Shown: one piece after another, positions 9,337 to 18,718 of the stretch | Layout of the letters: each line of letters opens with the position of its first letter | Numbering within the stretch: position 1 is the first letter of the stretch | Assembly (NCBI GenBank): GCA_031273455.1 | Contig: JAISRZ010000083.1 | Span: 1 to 64,000, forward strand | Length of the DNA stretch: 64,000 nt | Direction: 5' to 3' | Source: Deltaproteobacteria bacterium | GTDB lineage: Bacteria > Desulfobacterota > Desulfarculia > Adiutricales > Adiutricaceae | The notes under the pieces: generated by a model | What the model saw: only the letters and a program-made list of their open reading frames with translations | The model's database searches: none | Told to the model about the DNA's origin: nothing | Program-made: the position numbers and the translations under genes

Positions 9337-11682
9337 ATGGAAAAAGAAGTCCTCTTGGCTTTGGAAGACCGGTGCACTTACGAGGAGCCCCCGGCTTGTC
9401 AAAGCCGATGTCCCCTCCATGTGGACGGTCGGACGGTGGCTCGGCGCTTAGCTGAGGGCAAACTTGGCGAGGCCCGGAAAGCCTTGGACCGGCAATTGCC
9501 TTTAGCCCAGCTAACCGGCTTATTGTGTGAGGGGGCTTGTCAAGAAAGCTGCTTACGTCACGGCCTTGAGGCCGCGGTCAACCTCCCTCTTTTAGAGCGC
9601 CACGTGGTCTTAAACTCCCGGGCCGTTAAACCCTTTCCCATGCCCGCCACCTCCAATAAAGTCGCGGCTATTGGCTCGTCCTTGGGGACCTTGGTTTTAG
9701 CCAGCGAACTGAGCCGGAAGGGGAATAAGGTCACCATCTATTTAACCGGGCCTAAAGGCGGGGCTCTTTTAGCCGCTAATAACCTCATCCCGGACGGGGT
9801 CTTAAACGAAACTCTGGAGCTCATTGAGTTTTTAGGGAACCGTTTTGCGGAGGCCCCCGGGCTAACCCCAGAGTTTTTAGCCCAGCTATTGGACGAGTTT
9901 AAAGGGGTCTTTATCGATCAAGGCGATCCCACGGTTAAAGCCGTTTCACTTGGTCTAAACCCAGCGGAATTAGAGATTGATCCCACAACCTCGGGCTCCA
10001 CTCGGGAGCGAGTCTTTTTAGCCCCAACCGCCGCGGTCCCTAACCCCTATTTAGCGGCCATGGTGGCCGGCAAAAGGTCGGCTGGGTCCTTTGATCGCCT
10101 TTTCCAGGGGGTTAAACCCTCGGCGGCCCGGGAGCCTGAGCGGGTCTACGAAACAACCCTAGTGGTGGACGTGAAAGAGGCCCTCCCGGCCCCGAAAGTC
10201 GTTCCGAGCGATCCTTTGAGCCCCACGACCGAAGAGGCTAAGTTAGAGGCTGAACGGTGCCTTAATTGCGCTTGTCACAGTTGCTTAAACGTCTGCCCGT
10301 ACTTAAGGAACTACAAAGGTTACCCCAAAAAGTACGCTCGGGAGATGTACAACAACATTATCACCACCTACGGTAACCGAACCTCCAATATTCTTATTAA
10401 TAGTTGCTTAGAGTGCGACCTGTGTAAAGAGGTCTGCCCTAACGCCGCCGATGTCCCGGCCTTTATCAAAAAGGCCCGCGATGAGATGGTTAGAACTAAC
10501 CATATGCCAGCCTCGGCCCATGAGTACGCCTTAGAGGACTTGGTGAGCGCCAACGCTCCAGACACGGCCTTTTATCGGCCCCCCGTGGGGGCGGCCAAGG
10601 GGGAGCGGATCTTTTTTCCGGGGTGTCAACTGGTGGCCTCTAAACCAGCCACGGTCTTAAAGACTTATGAGTATTTAAATAGCTCCATTGGGGGCGTGGG
10701 GCTCATGTCGGCCTGTTGCGGGGCCCCGGCTCGCTGGTCTGGGCGAGCGGTTTTAACCGGGACAATCACCCAAGAGATCCGGGCGATTTACGCGGCTAAT
10801 GGCCAGCCGACTTTTATTTTGGCTTGCCCCTCGTGTCAACTTTTCTTTCAGGCTGAAATTCCGGAGATCCCGGTCATCAGCCTTTGGGAGGTTTTAGCCC
10901 AAAACCCGCCGCCCTCTTTGATCCAGTCCGTTGAGCTGACCTTGCATGATCCTTGCGCCACCCGCTACGCCGAAAACATCCAGAAAAGCGCCCGCCGCCT
11001 TTTAAGCGTCTTCGCCCCGAGGTTTAAGGAACAAAAGTTCACCGGGCGGCTGACCAAGTGTTGCGGTTACGGGGGTTTGGGCGGAAGCGCCAACGAAACT
11101 TTAGGTTATGAGATCGCTAAAGACACGGTTAAAGACGCGACTTCGCCTTTAGTTAGCTATTGCGTTATGTGCCGGGATCGGTTCGCGAAAACCGGGGCCA
11201 AAAGCCTCCACTTACTGGACGTCATCTTTCCGACCGGAAAACTGACCGATCTAATGAGCGAGCCCGCCCCGAACTTAACGGCTCGGCGCGATAACCGCCA
11301 AGAGTTTAAACGACTGGCTTTAACCAGCGTCTGGAAGGAAGAGGTTAAACCCATGGCCGCCCCAAAGGAAGATATCGTCATTAGCGAGGACCTCTGGGCT
11401 GTCATGGAACAGCGCCGGGTTTTACGCGGGGACATTGAGCGGGTCATCGCCGAAGCCGCCAAAAACGGGCCCCTCTTTTTTAACCAACAGACGGGCCATA
11501 ATCTAGCCTCTCTAAGGCCGCGGCAAGTGACTTTTTGGGTGGAGTACGTGATTGATAAGGACGGTCGTTACGTGATTAAGGACGCTTGGTGTCACCGCAT
11601 GGTCGCTCCGGGGACCCCTGGGGAGGGCGCGGAAAGCCCGGCCACCTTGGAAGGTTACGCCCGCACCGGAGGCCGGGTGTAA
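9337..11682 (+). CDS. Pyridine nucleotide-disulfide oxidoreductase / dicluster-binding protein (DVU_1558 type)
   Basis: The 781-residue protein combines electron-transfer modules and is the likely partner of the aldehyde oxidoreductase. Order: an N-terminal glutamate-synthase-type Fe-S region (Cys13, 21, 25, then LLCEGACQESCLR); a Rossmann-like segment (KVAAIGSSLGTLVLA) with a weakened glycine motif; a two-cluster ferredoxin region near residues 305-370 (CLNCACHSCLNVCP and CLECDLCKEVCP); then two CCG-type domains (SACCGAPARW and TKCCGYGGLGG) as in heterodisulfide reductase HdrB and related subunits. The C-terminal ~80 residues are a family-specific tail. The start has GGAAGGA upstream. It lies after mop and begins the accessory operon. 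Acceptor and direction of electron flow are inferred. Confidence 0.88.
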   Translation: MEKEVLLALEDRCTYEEPPACQSRCPLHVDGRTVARRLAEGKLGEARKALDRQLPLAQLTGLLCEGACQESCLRHGLEAAVNLPLLERHVVLNSRAVKPFPMPATSNKVAAIGSSLGTLVLASELSRKGNKVTIYLTGPKGGALLAANNLIPDGVLNETLELIEFLGNRFAEAPGLTPEFLAQLLDEFKGVFIDQGDPTVKAVSLGLNPAELEIDPTTSGSTRERVFLAPTAAVPNPYLAAMVAGKRSAGSFDRLFQGVKPSAAREPERVYETTLVVDVKEALPAPKVVPSDPLSPTTEEAKLEAERCLNCACHSCLNVCPYLRNYKGYPKKYAREMYNNIITTYGNRTSNILINSCLECDLCKEVCPNAADVPAFIKKARDEMVRTNHMPASAHEYALEDLVSANAPDTAFYRPPVGAAKGERIFFPGCQLVASKPATVLKTYEYLNSSIGGVGLMSACCGAPARWSGRAVLTGTITQEIRAIYAANGQPTFILACPSCQLFFQAEIPEIPVISLWEVLAQNPPPSLIQSVELTLHDPCATRYAENIQKSARRLLSVFAPRFKEQKFTGRLTKCCGYGGLGGSANETLGYEIAKDTVKDATSPLVSYCVMCRDRFAKTGAKSLHLLDVIFPTGKLTDLMSEPAPNLTARRDNRQEFKRLALTSVWKEEVKPMAAPKEDIVISEDLWAVMEQRRVLRGDIERVIAEAAKNGPLFFNQQTGHNLASLRPRQVTFWVEYVIDKDGRYVIKDAWCHRMVAPGTPGEGAESPATLEGYARTGGRV

Positions 11683-11684
11683 TT

Positions 11685-11897
11685 ATGGACCGTAAACTAC
11701 CGGACATGGACATCACGGGTTGGGTCTGTCAGAAGTGTCAGTCCCCCTTAACCATTTACCAAGTTCGAGTCACCTACATGGGGGCCAGTTTTGAGGTGGA
11801 GCTCCCGGGTTGCGCTCAGTGCGGGACCACCATGATTCCCAAGATCTTAGCCTTTGGGAAGATGCTGGACGTGGAAAAGATCTTGGAAGACAAATAG
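11685..11897 (+). CDS. Small zinc-ribbon-like redox protein (DVU_1557 type)
   Basis: A 70-residue protein beginning at ATG 11685, two bases after the previous stop. A longer upstream frame exists, but this start is right by spacing and by the family length. Two CxxC pairs, VCQKCQSP near residue 15 and GCAQCGTT near residue 45, suggest a zinc ribbon or rubredoxin-like iron site. The name DVU_1557 family redox protein is recalled from the Desulfovibrio cluster. It is translationally close to genes on both sides. Confidence 0.82.
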   Translation: MDRKLPDMDITGWVCQKCQSPLTIYQVRVTYMGASFEVELPGCAQCGTTMIPKILAFGKMLDVEKILEDK

Positions 11898-11901
11898 CCT
11901 G

Positions 11902-12654
11902 ATGTCTAACCCTTTAGATCTCCCTCTGGCGGGGTCCTCGCCTAGGCGAGCGGGAAACGTCAACCCCTATGAGAGCGAGGAGTTTTTAGCCGCTTTTCCG
12001 GAAGGGTTACGACCGGGCGGTTTAGAGATAACTAAGAAGGCTTTAGCTTATTGTCAGTTTCCCTTGGGGGCCTATCTAGTGGACGTGGGCTGCGGCCCGG
12101 GGGTGACTTTAGAGTTTTTAAGCCAAGAAGGATTTAGGGTTCTGGGCCTAGATAGCTCCGAAAAACTCTTAAAACTGGCTTCTTTGAAAGGCCCCACCCA
12201 AAAGGCCTCTTTTACGAGCTTGCCTTTAGCCGCTGGGGTCGCGGATGGCCTCTTTTGCGAGTGCGTCTTAAGTCTGGCCCGGGACAAGGCCCAGGTTTTG
12301 GGGGAATTTAGAAGGGTCATTAAACTAGAGGGTTTCTTGGTCCTAAGCGATCTTTTGGTCAAGACCCCCACGATTTCCCCAAAACCGGCTCTTACCTCCC
12401 CCGCCGAACCCCTAACCTGCGCCTCGGGGGCTTTAACCTACCCCGCTTTAAAAGCCTTGATCGAAGAGCGAGGGTTTAAGGTCACTTACTTCGAGGATTG
12501 CCATACGGCCTTAAAAAGTTTAGCCGCAAGTTTAGTGTGGCGTTATGGGTCACTTAGTCAGCTAAAAACCTTGTTCCCCAGCGAAGGGCTAGGCTGCTTG
12601 GACGGGGGTAAAAACTTAACCTATGGGCTTCTAGTGGCCCAGGCGGTGGCCTAA
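11902..12654 (+). CDS. Class I methyltransferase (DVU_1556 type)
   Basis: A 250-residue SAM-dependent methyltransferase with motif I VDVGCGPGVTLEFL near residues 58-71 and the acidic loop LGLDSSEKLL after it. The start at ATG 11902 is four bases after the preceding stop; a frame open further upstream overlaps the previous gene and is not used. The substrate is unknown. Its constant place in this operon suggests modification of a cofactor precursor or metabolite for the Mo enzyme, but that is inference. Cys residues in ADGLFCECVLSL may be structural. Confidence 0.85.
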   Translation: MSNPLDLPLAGSSPRRAGNVNPYESEEFLAAFPEGLRPGGLEITKKALAYCQFPLGAYLVDVGCGPGVTLEFLSQEGFRVLGLDSSEKLLKLASLKGPTQKASFTSLPLAAGVADGLFCECVLSLARDKAQVLGEFRRVIKLEGFLVLSDLLVKTPTISPKPALTSPAEPLTCASGALTYPALKALIEERGFKVTYFEDCHTALKSLAASLVWRYGSLSQLKTLFPSEGLGCLDGGKNLTYGLLVAQAVA

Positions 12655-12761
12655 ATCACCCTAAGCCGAAAACTTAGCGACTAAAAGCTATTTTCTAAAA
12701 CTATAATTCGCTATAGTTAGTTAAAAGACTTTATTTAAACCGTAATTTTCGGAGAATATAT

Positions 12762-13232
12762 ATGATAGACGAGACTCAAGTCGCGGTCATGGAGATGGCG
12801 GCTAAGGGTTATTCCTGCGCCCAGATCGTCCTCCTTTTGGGGTTACGGGTCATGGGTCGGGAAAACCCGGATCTAACCCGGGCCATGGCTGGGTTAGCCA
12901 TGGGGGCTGGGTGCGGCGATATTTGCGGGGCTTTAACCGGGGGTTTATGTCTTTTGTCCGTCCACACGGCAAAAGGTATTGACGACGAAAGGCCCTCCCC
13001 CATGGCCCGAACGCTCATGGGGGCTTTAATCAAGTGGTTTAAGTTCGATGAGTTAAAGGGCGAGGTCAAGCCGGATTGCTTACGCATCTTTGAAAAAAAC
13101 GGCCAAACCTATGACGCCAGCGCCAACCCCACGGAAAGCTGCGCGGATCTGGTCATTAACACCTGGCGGAAGGTCATGGGCCTTTTAAGCGAAAACCAGA
13201 TTGACCCAACTTTAGGCCGGGACGAGGCCTAA
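12762..13232 (+). CDS. C-GCAxxG-C-C family protein (DVU_1555 type)
   Basis: The 156-residue protein carries the family signature as YSCAQ near residue 18, GAGCGDICGALTGGL near residues 48-62, and later single cysteines at PDC and ESCAD. The conserved cysteines suggest a redox or metal-binding role that remains undefined in the family. ATG 12762 is preceded by GGAG eight bases upstream. A 107-base gap separates it from the methyltransferase. Confidence 0.87.
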   Translation: MIDETQVAVMEMAAKGYSCAQIVLLLGLRVMGRENPDLTRAMAGLAMGAGCGDICGALTGGLCLLSVHTAKGIDDERPSPMARTLMGALIKWFKFDELKGEVKPDCLRIFEKNGQTYDASANPTESCADLVINTWRKVMGLLSENQIDPTLGRDEA

Positions 13233-13375
13233 AGGACGAGGCTAAGGACGATCCGGGGCGATAATTTAACCCCAATCATCTGGTAAATTAACTAGTTTAT
13301 TGGGATTTTATTGATCTATTAGCGTAAAACATTTTTAATATAACGATAATTTATTTAAAAACGCGCTAGCCAATG

Positions 13376-13411
13376 GGGGCGATTATAAGGGCGTATCGCC
13401 TTTAATCGCCC
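13376..13411 (+). terminator. Hairpin, possible terminator
   Basis: GGGCGATTA and TAATCGCCC pair, with a further AAGG/CCTT extension after one bulged base. The downstream T-run is short and delayed (TTTTTT about 20 bases on). The rest of the 13233-13665 gap shows no gene. Confidence 0.45.
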
Positions 13412-13665
13412 TTAAGACCTTAGTTTTTTAGACCTTAGTTGGTCCGCTAAAATCCCTTCTTAAGCCGTAAGTGGCCTAACTCGTTCAATCTGGGGCGAGG
13501 GGCCGCTCTAACGGCCTCCCATAACCATTATCCGGTTTAAGGCTTAAAGCCGCTAACCTCTAGCGGTCGATTATGGTTTACGGTCGCGGGATAATAAGGT
13601 ATCTTAAGGCTTAAACGCTTTTATCGGCTTTCTATTTTAGATGGGCTTCTAGGATTAATAGGGCT

Positions 13666-15138
13666 ATGACCGCGACGCTTTTGGAAACCACAAAGAGCTT
13701 ATGCCCCGTTTGTTTACGGGTTTTACCAGCCGAGATCTGGGAGCGGGGGGACGAGGTTTTTCTAGAGCGCCTCTGCCCAGAGCATGGCCCTTTTTCCGTG
13801 GTTATCTGGCGGGGGGAGCCCTCCTTTAAAGCCTGGAAGCGACCGAAAAAACCTCTAAAAGTTATTCCCCAGACCCCTAAAAATGAAGGTTGCCCTTGGG
13901 ACTGCGGCCTATGCCCAGACCACGGCCAAAACCCCTGCACCGTTCTTCTGGAGCTGACCACGGGCTGCGACCTTAACTGCCCCATCTGTTTCGCCGACTC
14001 TAAGGGCCAAGGCCTCTTCCGGCCTTTAGAGGAGTTATTAAGGGCCCTAACCTGGATCAAAGGGGTCGCTGGGGAGGTGGTTATCCAACTGTCCGGGGGG
14101 GAGCCCACCCTCCATCCCGGGTTACTTAAGCTCGTGGCCTTGGCGGCTAAACTCTTTCCAGCGGTCCAACTGAACACCAATGGCTTAAAACTGGCTAAAG
14201 ACCCTAAATTCGCTCAAGATTTAGGGGACGCGGGTTTGTCTTGGGTCTTTTTGCAATTTGATGGGGTCACAGACCAGGTTTACGAGGTTTTACGCGGAAA
14301 GCCCTTACTTAACTTAAAGCGAAGGGCGGTGACCAACTGCGCGGCGGTGGGTTTACCGGTGGTCTTGGTCCCCACGGTGGTGAAAGGCGTTAATGACCAG
14401 GAATTAGGGGCCATCGTGGATTACGCTAGAATGACCCCCATTATCCGGGGGGTTCACGCTCAGCCTTTAACCCAGACCGGTCGGGTCCATTTAAGCGACC
14501 CCCAGAGCCGGATAACCTTACCCGAGGTCATCCAAGCCTTCTGTCGGGGCGGGGACGGGGCCATTAAACCGGAAGGGGCCTTCCCCCCGGGCTGTGAGCA
14601 CGAAAGATGCTCTTTTCACTTACGGTTCCGTAGGGACGAATCCGGAAAGCTAACCGCCAAAGTCCCCCAAACCAACGATTGCGGGTGTGGGCCGATGGGC
14701 TGCCCCCCGAAAACCTCTAAGGTTCCCTCCCCGCCAGCGGAAACGGATCTTAACCGGACCCGGGCCGTGGACATCATCATCCAAAGCTGGGGCGGCGATA
14801 AGGGGGGCAAAAGTGGCCCTAGCGACTCGAAAACGATTGAGCCTCCCCTAGACGTCTTAAGCCCCGATAAAACCCCTAGTCAGCCTTTAAAGGCCCTAAC
14901 CATCCCCATGGCCAAAGCCCCGGCCCAGTCTTTAGACGCGTTTTTAGAGCGGGCTAAAAGGGAGACCTTTAGCCTCACTGGCATGGCCTTTCAGGATCGA
15001 CACAATCTGGATCTGGCTCGCTTAAAAGGGTGCTGCGTTCACATCTACCAAGAACCGGCCAAATTAATCCCCTTCTGCGCCATGAACTTAACCGCCGCCA
15101 ATGGCGACTCTTTTTATCGAAAGGGGCCAAAGCGATGA
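13666..15138 (+). CDS. trsS: Radical SAM protein TrsS (DVU_1554 type)
   Basis: The 490-residue protein has a canonical radical SAM cluster motif CDLNCPIC (Cys101, 105, 108), followed by QLSGGEPTLHP and LNTNGLK typical of the superfamily. An N-terminal cysteine-rich region (CPVC at 13-16, CPEH, GCPWDCGLCP) precedes it. The C-terminal part carries further Cys/His clusters, CEHERCSFH, CGCGPMGCPP and GCCVHIYQE. The family includes selenoproteins in some species; here every aligned position I can judge is Cys and the TGA at 15136 is a true stop. It overlaps the next gene as ATGA. Function in the aldehyde oxidoreductase cluster is unknown. Confidence 0.87.
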   Translation: MTATLLETTKSLCPVCLRVLPAEIWERGDEVFLERLCPEHGPFSVVIWRGEPSFKAWKRPKKPLKVIPQTPKNEGCPWDCGLCPDHGQNPCTVLLELTTGCDLNCPICFADSKGQGLFRPLEELLRALTWIKGVAGEVVIQLSGGEPTLHPGLLKLVALAAKLFPAVQLNTNGLKLAKDPKFAQDLGDAGLSWVFLQFDGVTDQVYEVLRGKPLLNLKRRAVTNCAAVGLPVVLVPTVVKGVNDQELGAIVDYARMTPIIRGVHAQPLTQTGRVHLSDPQSRITLPEVIQAFCRGGDGAIKPEGAFPPGCEHERCSFHLRFRRDESGKLTAKVPQTNDCGCGPMGCPPKTSKVPSPPAETDLNRTRAVDIIIQSWGGDKGGKSGPSDSKTIEPPLDVLSPDKTPSQPLKALTIPMAKAPAQSLDAFLERAKRETFSLTGMAFQDRHNLDLARLKGCCVHIYQEPAKLIPFCAMNLTAANGDSFYRKGPKR

Positions 15139-16547
15139 CTGTTAGTCCCTTATTGAGCCCCCCCAAAAAAAAACCAAAAAAACCTGATGATTCCCCCAAG
15201 GCCAACTGGCTGGAGCGGGAGTTTATGAACCGCTTAAAGAGGCTGGGGTTAAAGGAGCCGAGCGGGGATATAGCCTTAAGTTTAGCGACTTTCCGGGCCC
15301 AACGGCTAATCCAGACCCTAACCTTAGCCTTAAGCGCGGTCTTTTACCGGAGCCATTCCTTAGCTTTAACCGAAGCTAAAACCATCCTTAGTCAAGCCCT
15401 AAAGGCCCATCTTGCGGCTTCCGAGTTGGACGCGGCCCTAATGGAAGCCGTAAAGGCCCTCCCCTTCACTGAGCCCAGCGATTTGGCCGCGAACCCGGAC
15501 CTTTTTTTAGCCGTCTCCCAATCGGACGTGGCCGGGGTGGTCACGGTCCCAACCTCCGGCTCCACCGGGGAAGCCAAAAGGATTTACTCCACTTTCGCGG
15601 ATCTAAGAAACACCGAGGATTTTTACTACTTTGGCATGCGTTATATGGTTAGCCCTAAAGGCAAGGACTTAGTGGCTTTGCTGATGTCCGGGGATCGGCC
15701 TGGGAGCGTGGGCGACATGCTCAAAAGGGCTTTGGAGCGCTGGCCCATTGAGGTTAAAGTCCCCGGGTTCGCGCCTTTAGGCCGACCGGAGTTTTTGGAG
15801 TGGTTTAAAGGGTTAATTAGCTTAAAGCCGACCTGCTTGGTGGGGGTTCCGGCCCAAGTTTTGGCTCTGGCTAACCACGAGTTAGGCCAAGAGCTGACTA
15901 AAACGGTTAAAGTGGTCTTATTAAGCGGCGACGTGGCCCCCCAGACCTTGGTTAAAGCCATCGAAAGCCGTCTTCAGAAGGCTAAAGTCTTTTTGCATTA
16001 TGGGCAGACCGAGTTTGGCTTAGGCGGGGCCGTGGAGTGCCCGAACCGAATGGGGCCCCACTTACGCGAGGCCGATCTCATCTTAGAAATTTTAGACCCT
16101 CATAACCAAAGGGTTCCCCCCGGGGAAATCGGGGCAATGGTTATCACCTCTTTAAGCCGCGAGGCCATGCCCCTTATTCGCTATCGGACCGGGGATTTAG
16201 GCTCTTTTGTTATCGGCGAGTGCCCTTGCGGCTCTATTTTTCGGCGGATTAAGACTTATGGGCGGTTAGCTGACCGGATCGCTTGGCCCAATGGCCAAAC
16301 CTTAGATCTATGGCGGATTGGGGAAATCCTTTATGGGGTCCAAGGGTTGGTTAATTACCAAGCCCTTAGCCCCAAAGAGCCGGACTATATCTTACAGTTG
16401 ACCGTGACTAGCCCCAAAGGCCCGGAACCGAAGATTATTAAGGCCTTAGAAGCCCTCCTAGCCGATCAACCTTGGGCCATCGCCTGGCGGGAAAGCTTAA
16501 GCGGCCAGACTGAGCCCACGGGTAAGCAGGTCTTGCGCCGGTCTTAG
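15135..16547 (+). CDS. AMP-dependent ligase (DVU_1553 type)
   Basis: This 470-residue protein belongs to the ANL adenylate-forming family, activating an unknown carboxylate with ATP. The P-loop TSGSTGEAK is at residues 140-148, the YGQTEFG-like motif appears as HYGQTEFGLGG, and YRTGDLG marks the hinge-proximal region. The start at ATG 15135 overlaps the trsS stop by four bases, showing translational coupling. An upstream frame is open to 15030 but runs inside trsS. It is shorter than acetyl-CoA synthetases and closer in size to phenylacetate-CoA ligases. A decayed copy of its last ~60 bases is found at 17377-17460. Confidence 0.87.
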   Translation: MTVSPLLSPPKKKPKKPDDSPKANWLEREFMNRLKRLGLKEPSGDIALSLATFRAQRLIQTLTLALSAVFYRSHSLALTEAKTILSQALKAHLAASELDAALMEAVKALPFTEPSDLAANPDLFLAVSQSDVAGVVTVPTSGSTGEAKRIYSTFADLRNTEDFYYFGMRYMVSPKGKDLVALLMSGDRPGSVGDMLKRALERWPIEVKVPGFAPLGRPEFLEWFKGLISLKPTCLVGVPAQVLALANHELGQELTKTVKVVLLSGDVAPQTLVKAIESRLQKAKVFLHYGQTEFGLGGAVECPNRMGPHLREADLILEILDPHNQRVPPGEIGAMVITSLSREAMPLIRYRTGDLGSFVIGECPCGSIFRRIKTYGRLADRIAWPNGQTLDLWRIGEILYGVQGLVNYQALSPKEPDYILQLTVTSPKGPEPKIIKALEALLADQPWAIAWRESLSGQTEPTGKQVLRRS

Positions 16548-16653
16548 GTCAGTCCGTTAAGACATCTAAGGCCGGTCATTTAAGGCTGAGCGATTTTCGA
16601 GCTGATTTTGCGGGTCGGCTCTCCACTTAAAGTTCTATTAATTAGGAGCTATT

Positions 16654-17286
16654 ATGAAAAACTCTAAACTTTTAATGGTTATAATGTCTTTAGTTGTCTT
16701 GGTTTTTTCACTATCTGAGATCCGGGCGGCGGAAGTTAGCCCTAAGGCTTTTAACCCGGCCATCGCCGCCACGGAGTTAGCCGCGGGGCTAGGCGCGGAT
16801 CTAAACGTCACTAAAGCGCAATCTAATGACCAAAAAATTGTGAAATTAGAGCGGGTGGATAGTTTTTTTGATGGTTGCCCGGTCCTTATTAATTTAGATT
16901 TTCCTGGATATAGCCCTCGGGATTATTTTGATGTCGCCTCAGATATTTATAGAAATAATAGTACAACTAAGTCTAATATATATAATGTTAAGAACGAAGA
17001 TAAATCGCCTGATCGAGGATTCTATATTCAATTGATTAATGACGGTGAATTACGTGGGTTTTTAGTTAGAAAAAGTGATACTCTTAAGACTGTTAATGAT
17101 GATTCGATTGTTAATGGAATTTTATTGAAATTTGAGGAAGATGAGTTACATGGTCCTATATGTTCTAATCCGATAATTTTTAATGACGGTAAAAGACAAA
17201 AATTACCAGACGCTTTGAAAAATAATAGAATATTTAAAGAAATTATTAAGACAAAAGAAGGATTTGACTGGAATAGCGTGGGTTGA
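16654..17286 (+). CDS. Secreted protein of unknown family, copy 1
   Basis: A signal peptide is clear: KNSKLL, a hydrophobic core, then cleavage near residue 25 (IRAAE). The mature 185-residue protein shares its C-terminal ~135 residues with the next gene: VDSFFDGCPV, FPGYSPRDY, YIQLINDGELRGFLVRK, IVNGILLKF and a GFDWNSVG end. Two cysteines, in DGC and PICSNP, are kept in both and could form a disulfide. AGGAG stands six bases before the ATG. The gene switches from GC-rich to AT-rich codons after its first third. Probably periplasmic or extracellular; function unknown. Confidence 0.75.
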   Translation: MKNSKLLMVIMSLVVLVFSLSEIRAAEVSPKAFNPAIAATELAAGLGADLNVTKAQSNDQKIVKLERVDSFFDGCPVLINLDFPGYSPRDYFDVASDIYRNNSTTKSNIYNVKNEDKSPDRGFYIQLINDGELRGFLVRKSDTLKTVNDDSIVNGILLKFEEDELHGPICSNPIIFNDGKRQKLPDALKNNRIFKEIIKTKEGFDWNSVG

Positions 17287-17376
17287 ATATTTTTGTAAAT
17301 TTTAGTTAATTTTTCATGAATATTTGTAATTAATATTTAATGAGCGTACTGACTAATCAATCTTTGGGCTAGCGCC

Positions 17377-17460
17377 CGCGGGAAAGCTCAACTGGTTAGA
17401 TCGAACCCACGGGTAAACGGGTTTTAGGCCGATCTTAGGCCGATCTTAGGCCGATCTTAG
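17377..17460 (+). repeat. Decayed copy of the ligase gene tail plus 11-bp tandem repeat
   Basis: GCGGGAAAGCTCAA, CCCACGGGTAAACGGG and TTAGGTAGTCC match the end of the ligase gene at 16487-16557. Inside it TAGGCCGATCT is repeated three times (17424-17456). It shows that the following secreted-protein gene arose by a tandem duplication that took the ligase tail with it. Confidence 0.75.
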
Positions 17461-17548
17461 GTAGTCCTACCGAAAGACCCACGAAAGACCTTAAGATCGG
17501 CTTAAACAGATCGGCTTAAACTTGAAGACCTGTCAATTAGGCAATATT

Positions 17549-18511
17549 ATGGTAAATACTAGAATTTTAGTGATTATAATATTTTTAGTTATATTTGTTT
17601 TTTCATTATCAGACGCTAGCCCAGCGGAAATAAATGATGATATTTTAAATAAAATGATCGCTACTGAAGGGTTAGATATAGACTTAACCGTTACTAAAAT
17701 TCCACTATCAATTATTCAACCATGTATAGGCGCGGGAGGTAAAAGTGGTAGTAAATTTGAGACTAAATGGGAATTTGTCACTGATGATGTTCTTGTTTAT
17801 AGAAAGAAAACAATTGACCTTATAACTAATAATGTTGATGAAATAATTTTAGCATTTGAAATTTTACCCGATAAAGCGATTTTTTCTCGTTTAATTATAA
17901 ATGGTAAAGAATTTGACACGCTTGGCAAGGCTGTTTTTGTGACCAACGTTTTAGGTCCTTGCGCCTTAGCTTTGAACTCGAATAATAATTCCAATAACGA
18001 TAATGATAGTGACGATGATAGTGATGATGATAACGATATCGATAGCGATGATGATGGCGACAAAAATATAAATTTAGATCAAGTTAATAGTTATTTCGAT
18101 GATTGCAATGTCTTTATCGAACTAAAATTTCCTGGATATACGCCTGAAGATTATATTGGTCTAGCCTCAAAACTTTATAAAAATGATAATAATAATTCAT
18201 CTATATATAATATTAAAGATGATGATAAAGTGCCTTATCAAGGTCACTATATTCAATTAATTAAAAACAATAAATTTCGTGGTTTTTTAGTTAGAAAGCA
18301 TAATAATGGACTGACAGTAAGAAATGATTTTATTGTTAATGGAATTTTACTTAAATTTACAGAAGATGACTTACATGGCAATTCTTGTTCTGATCCAGTA
18401 ATATTTAAAAATGGTAAAACGCAAGATTTAACTGACGCCTTGGAAAATAATGAGCTATTTCTAGAGGTTGTTAAAATAAGAGACGGAATTGATTGGGAAA
18501 ATTCTGGTTGA
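17549..18511 (+). CDS. Secreted protein of unknown family, copy 2, with Asp-rich linker
   Basis: I place the start at ATG 17549 because the context TTAGGCAATATT-ATG aligns with that of copy 1; a longer frame is open upstream. A hydrophobic signal peptide ends near residue 26. The 320-residue protein has an extra N-terminal domain of about 120 residues, then a linker of Asn, Ser and Asp (DSDDDSDDDNDIDSDDDGD), then the ~135-residue domain shared with copy 1 (VNSYFDDCNVF, FPGYTPEDY, YIQLIKNNKFRGFLVRK, GIDWENSG end). The linker could bind calcium if exported. AT-rich. Function unknown. Confidence 0.75.
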   Translation: MVNTRILVIIIFLVIFVFSLSDASPAEINDDILNKMIATEGLDIDLTVTKIPLSIIQPCIGAGGKSGSKFETKWEFVTDDVLVYRKKTIDLITNNVDEIILAFEILPDKAIFSRLIINGKEFDTLGKAVFVTNVLGPCALALNSNNNSNNDNDSDDDSDDDNDIDSDDDGDKNINLDQVNSYFDDCNVFIELKFPGYTPEDYIGLASKLYKNDNNNSSIYNIKDDDKVPYQGHYIQLIKNNKFRGFLVRKHNNGLTVRNDFIVNGILLKFTEDDLHGNSCSDPVIFKNGKTQDLTDALENNELFLEVVKIRDGIDWENSG

Positions 18512-18690
18512 TTATTTTGATAGGACGGATAGCTAAACTCTTCAGACCGGCCCTAAATTAATTTGTGACCAAAGGTAGTCCGCGTACTGAATGGTTACCA
18601 AATAAGGGTGTTCCCGTTAACGAAATTTGTCGCGAAAAATCCCATGAACGCTATACCCATAAGAAAAGATTGTTCCTCAAAAAAAAGTTA

Positions 18691-18718
18691 TTGACAAACT
18701 AGGCCAGATCAGTATAAC
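18691..18718 (+). promoter_or_regulatory. Sigma-70-like promoter
   Basis: TTGACA at 18691 and TATAAC at 18713 with a 16-base spacer. It would drive the Rpn-like gene with a leader of about 300 bases. Confidence 0.5.

Noticed and set aside
15136..15138. TGA at the end of trsS as a possible selenocysteine codon
   Set aside because: Readthrough would add only five residues before another stop, and the TGA overlaps the next gene's ATG as a normal coupling.
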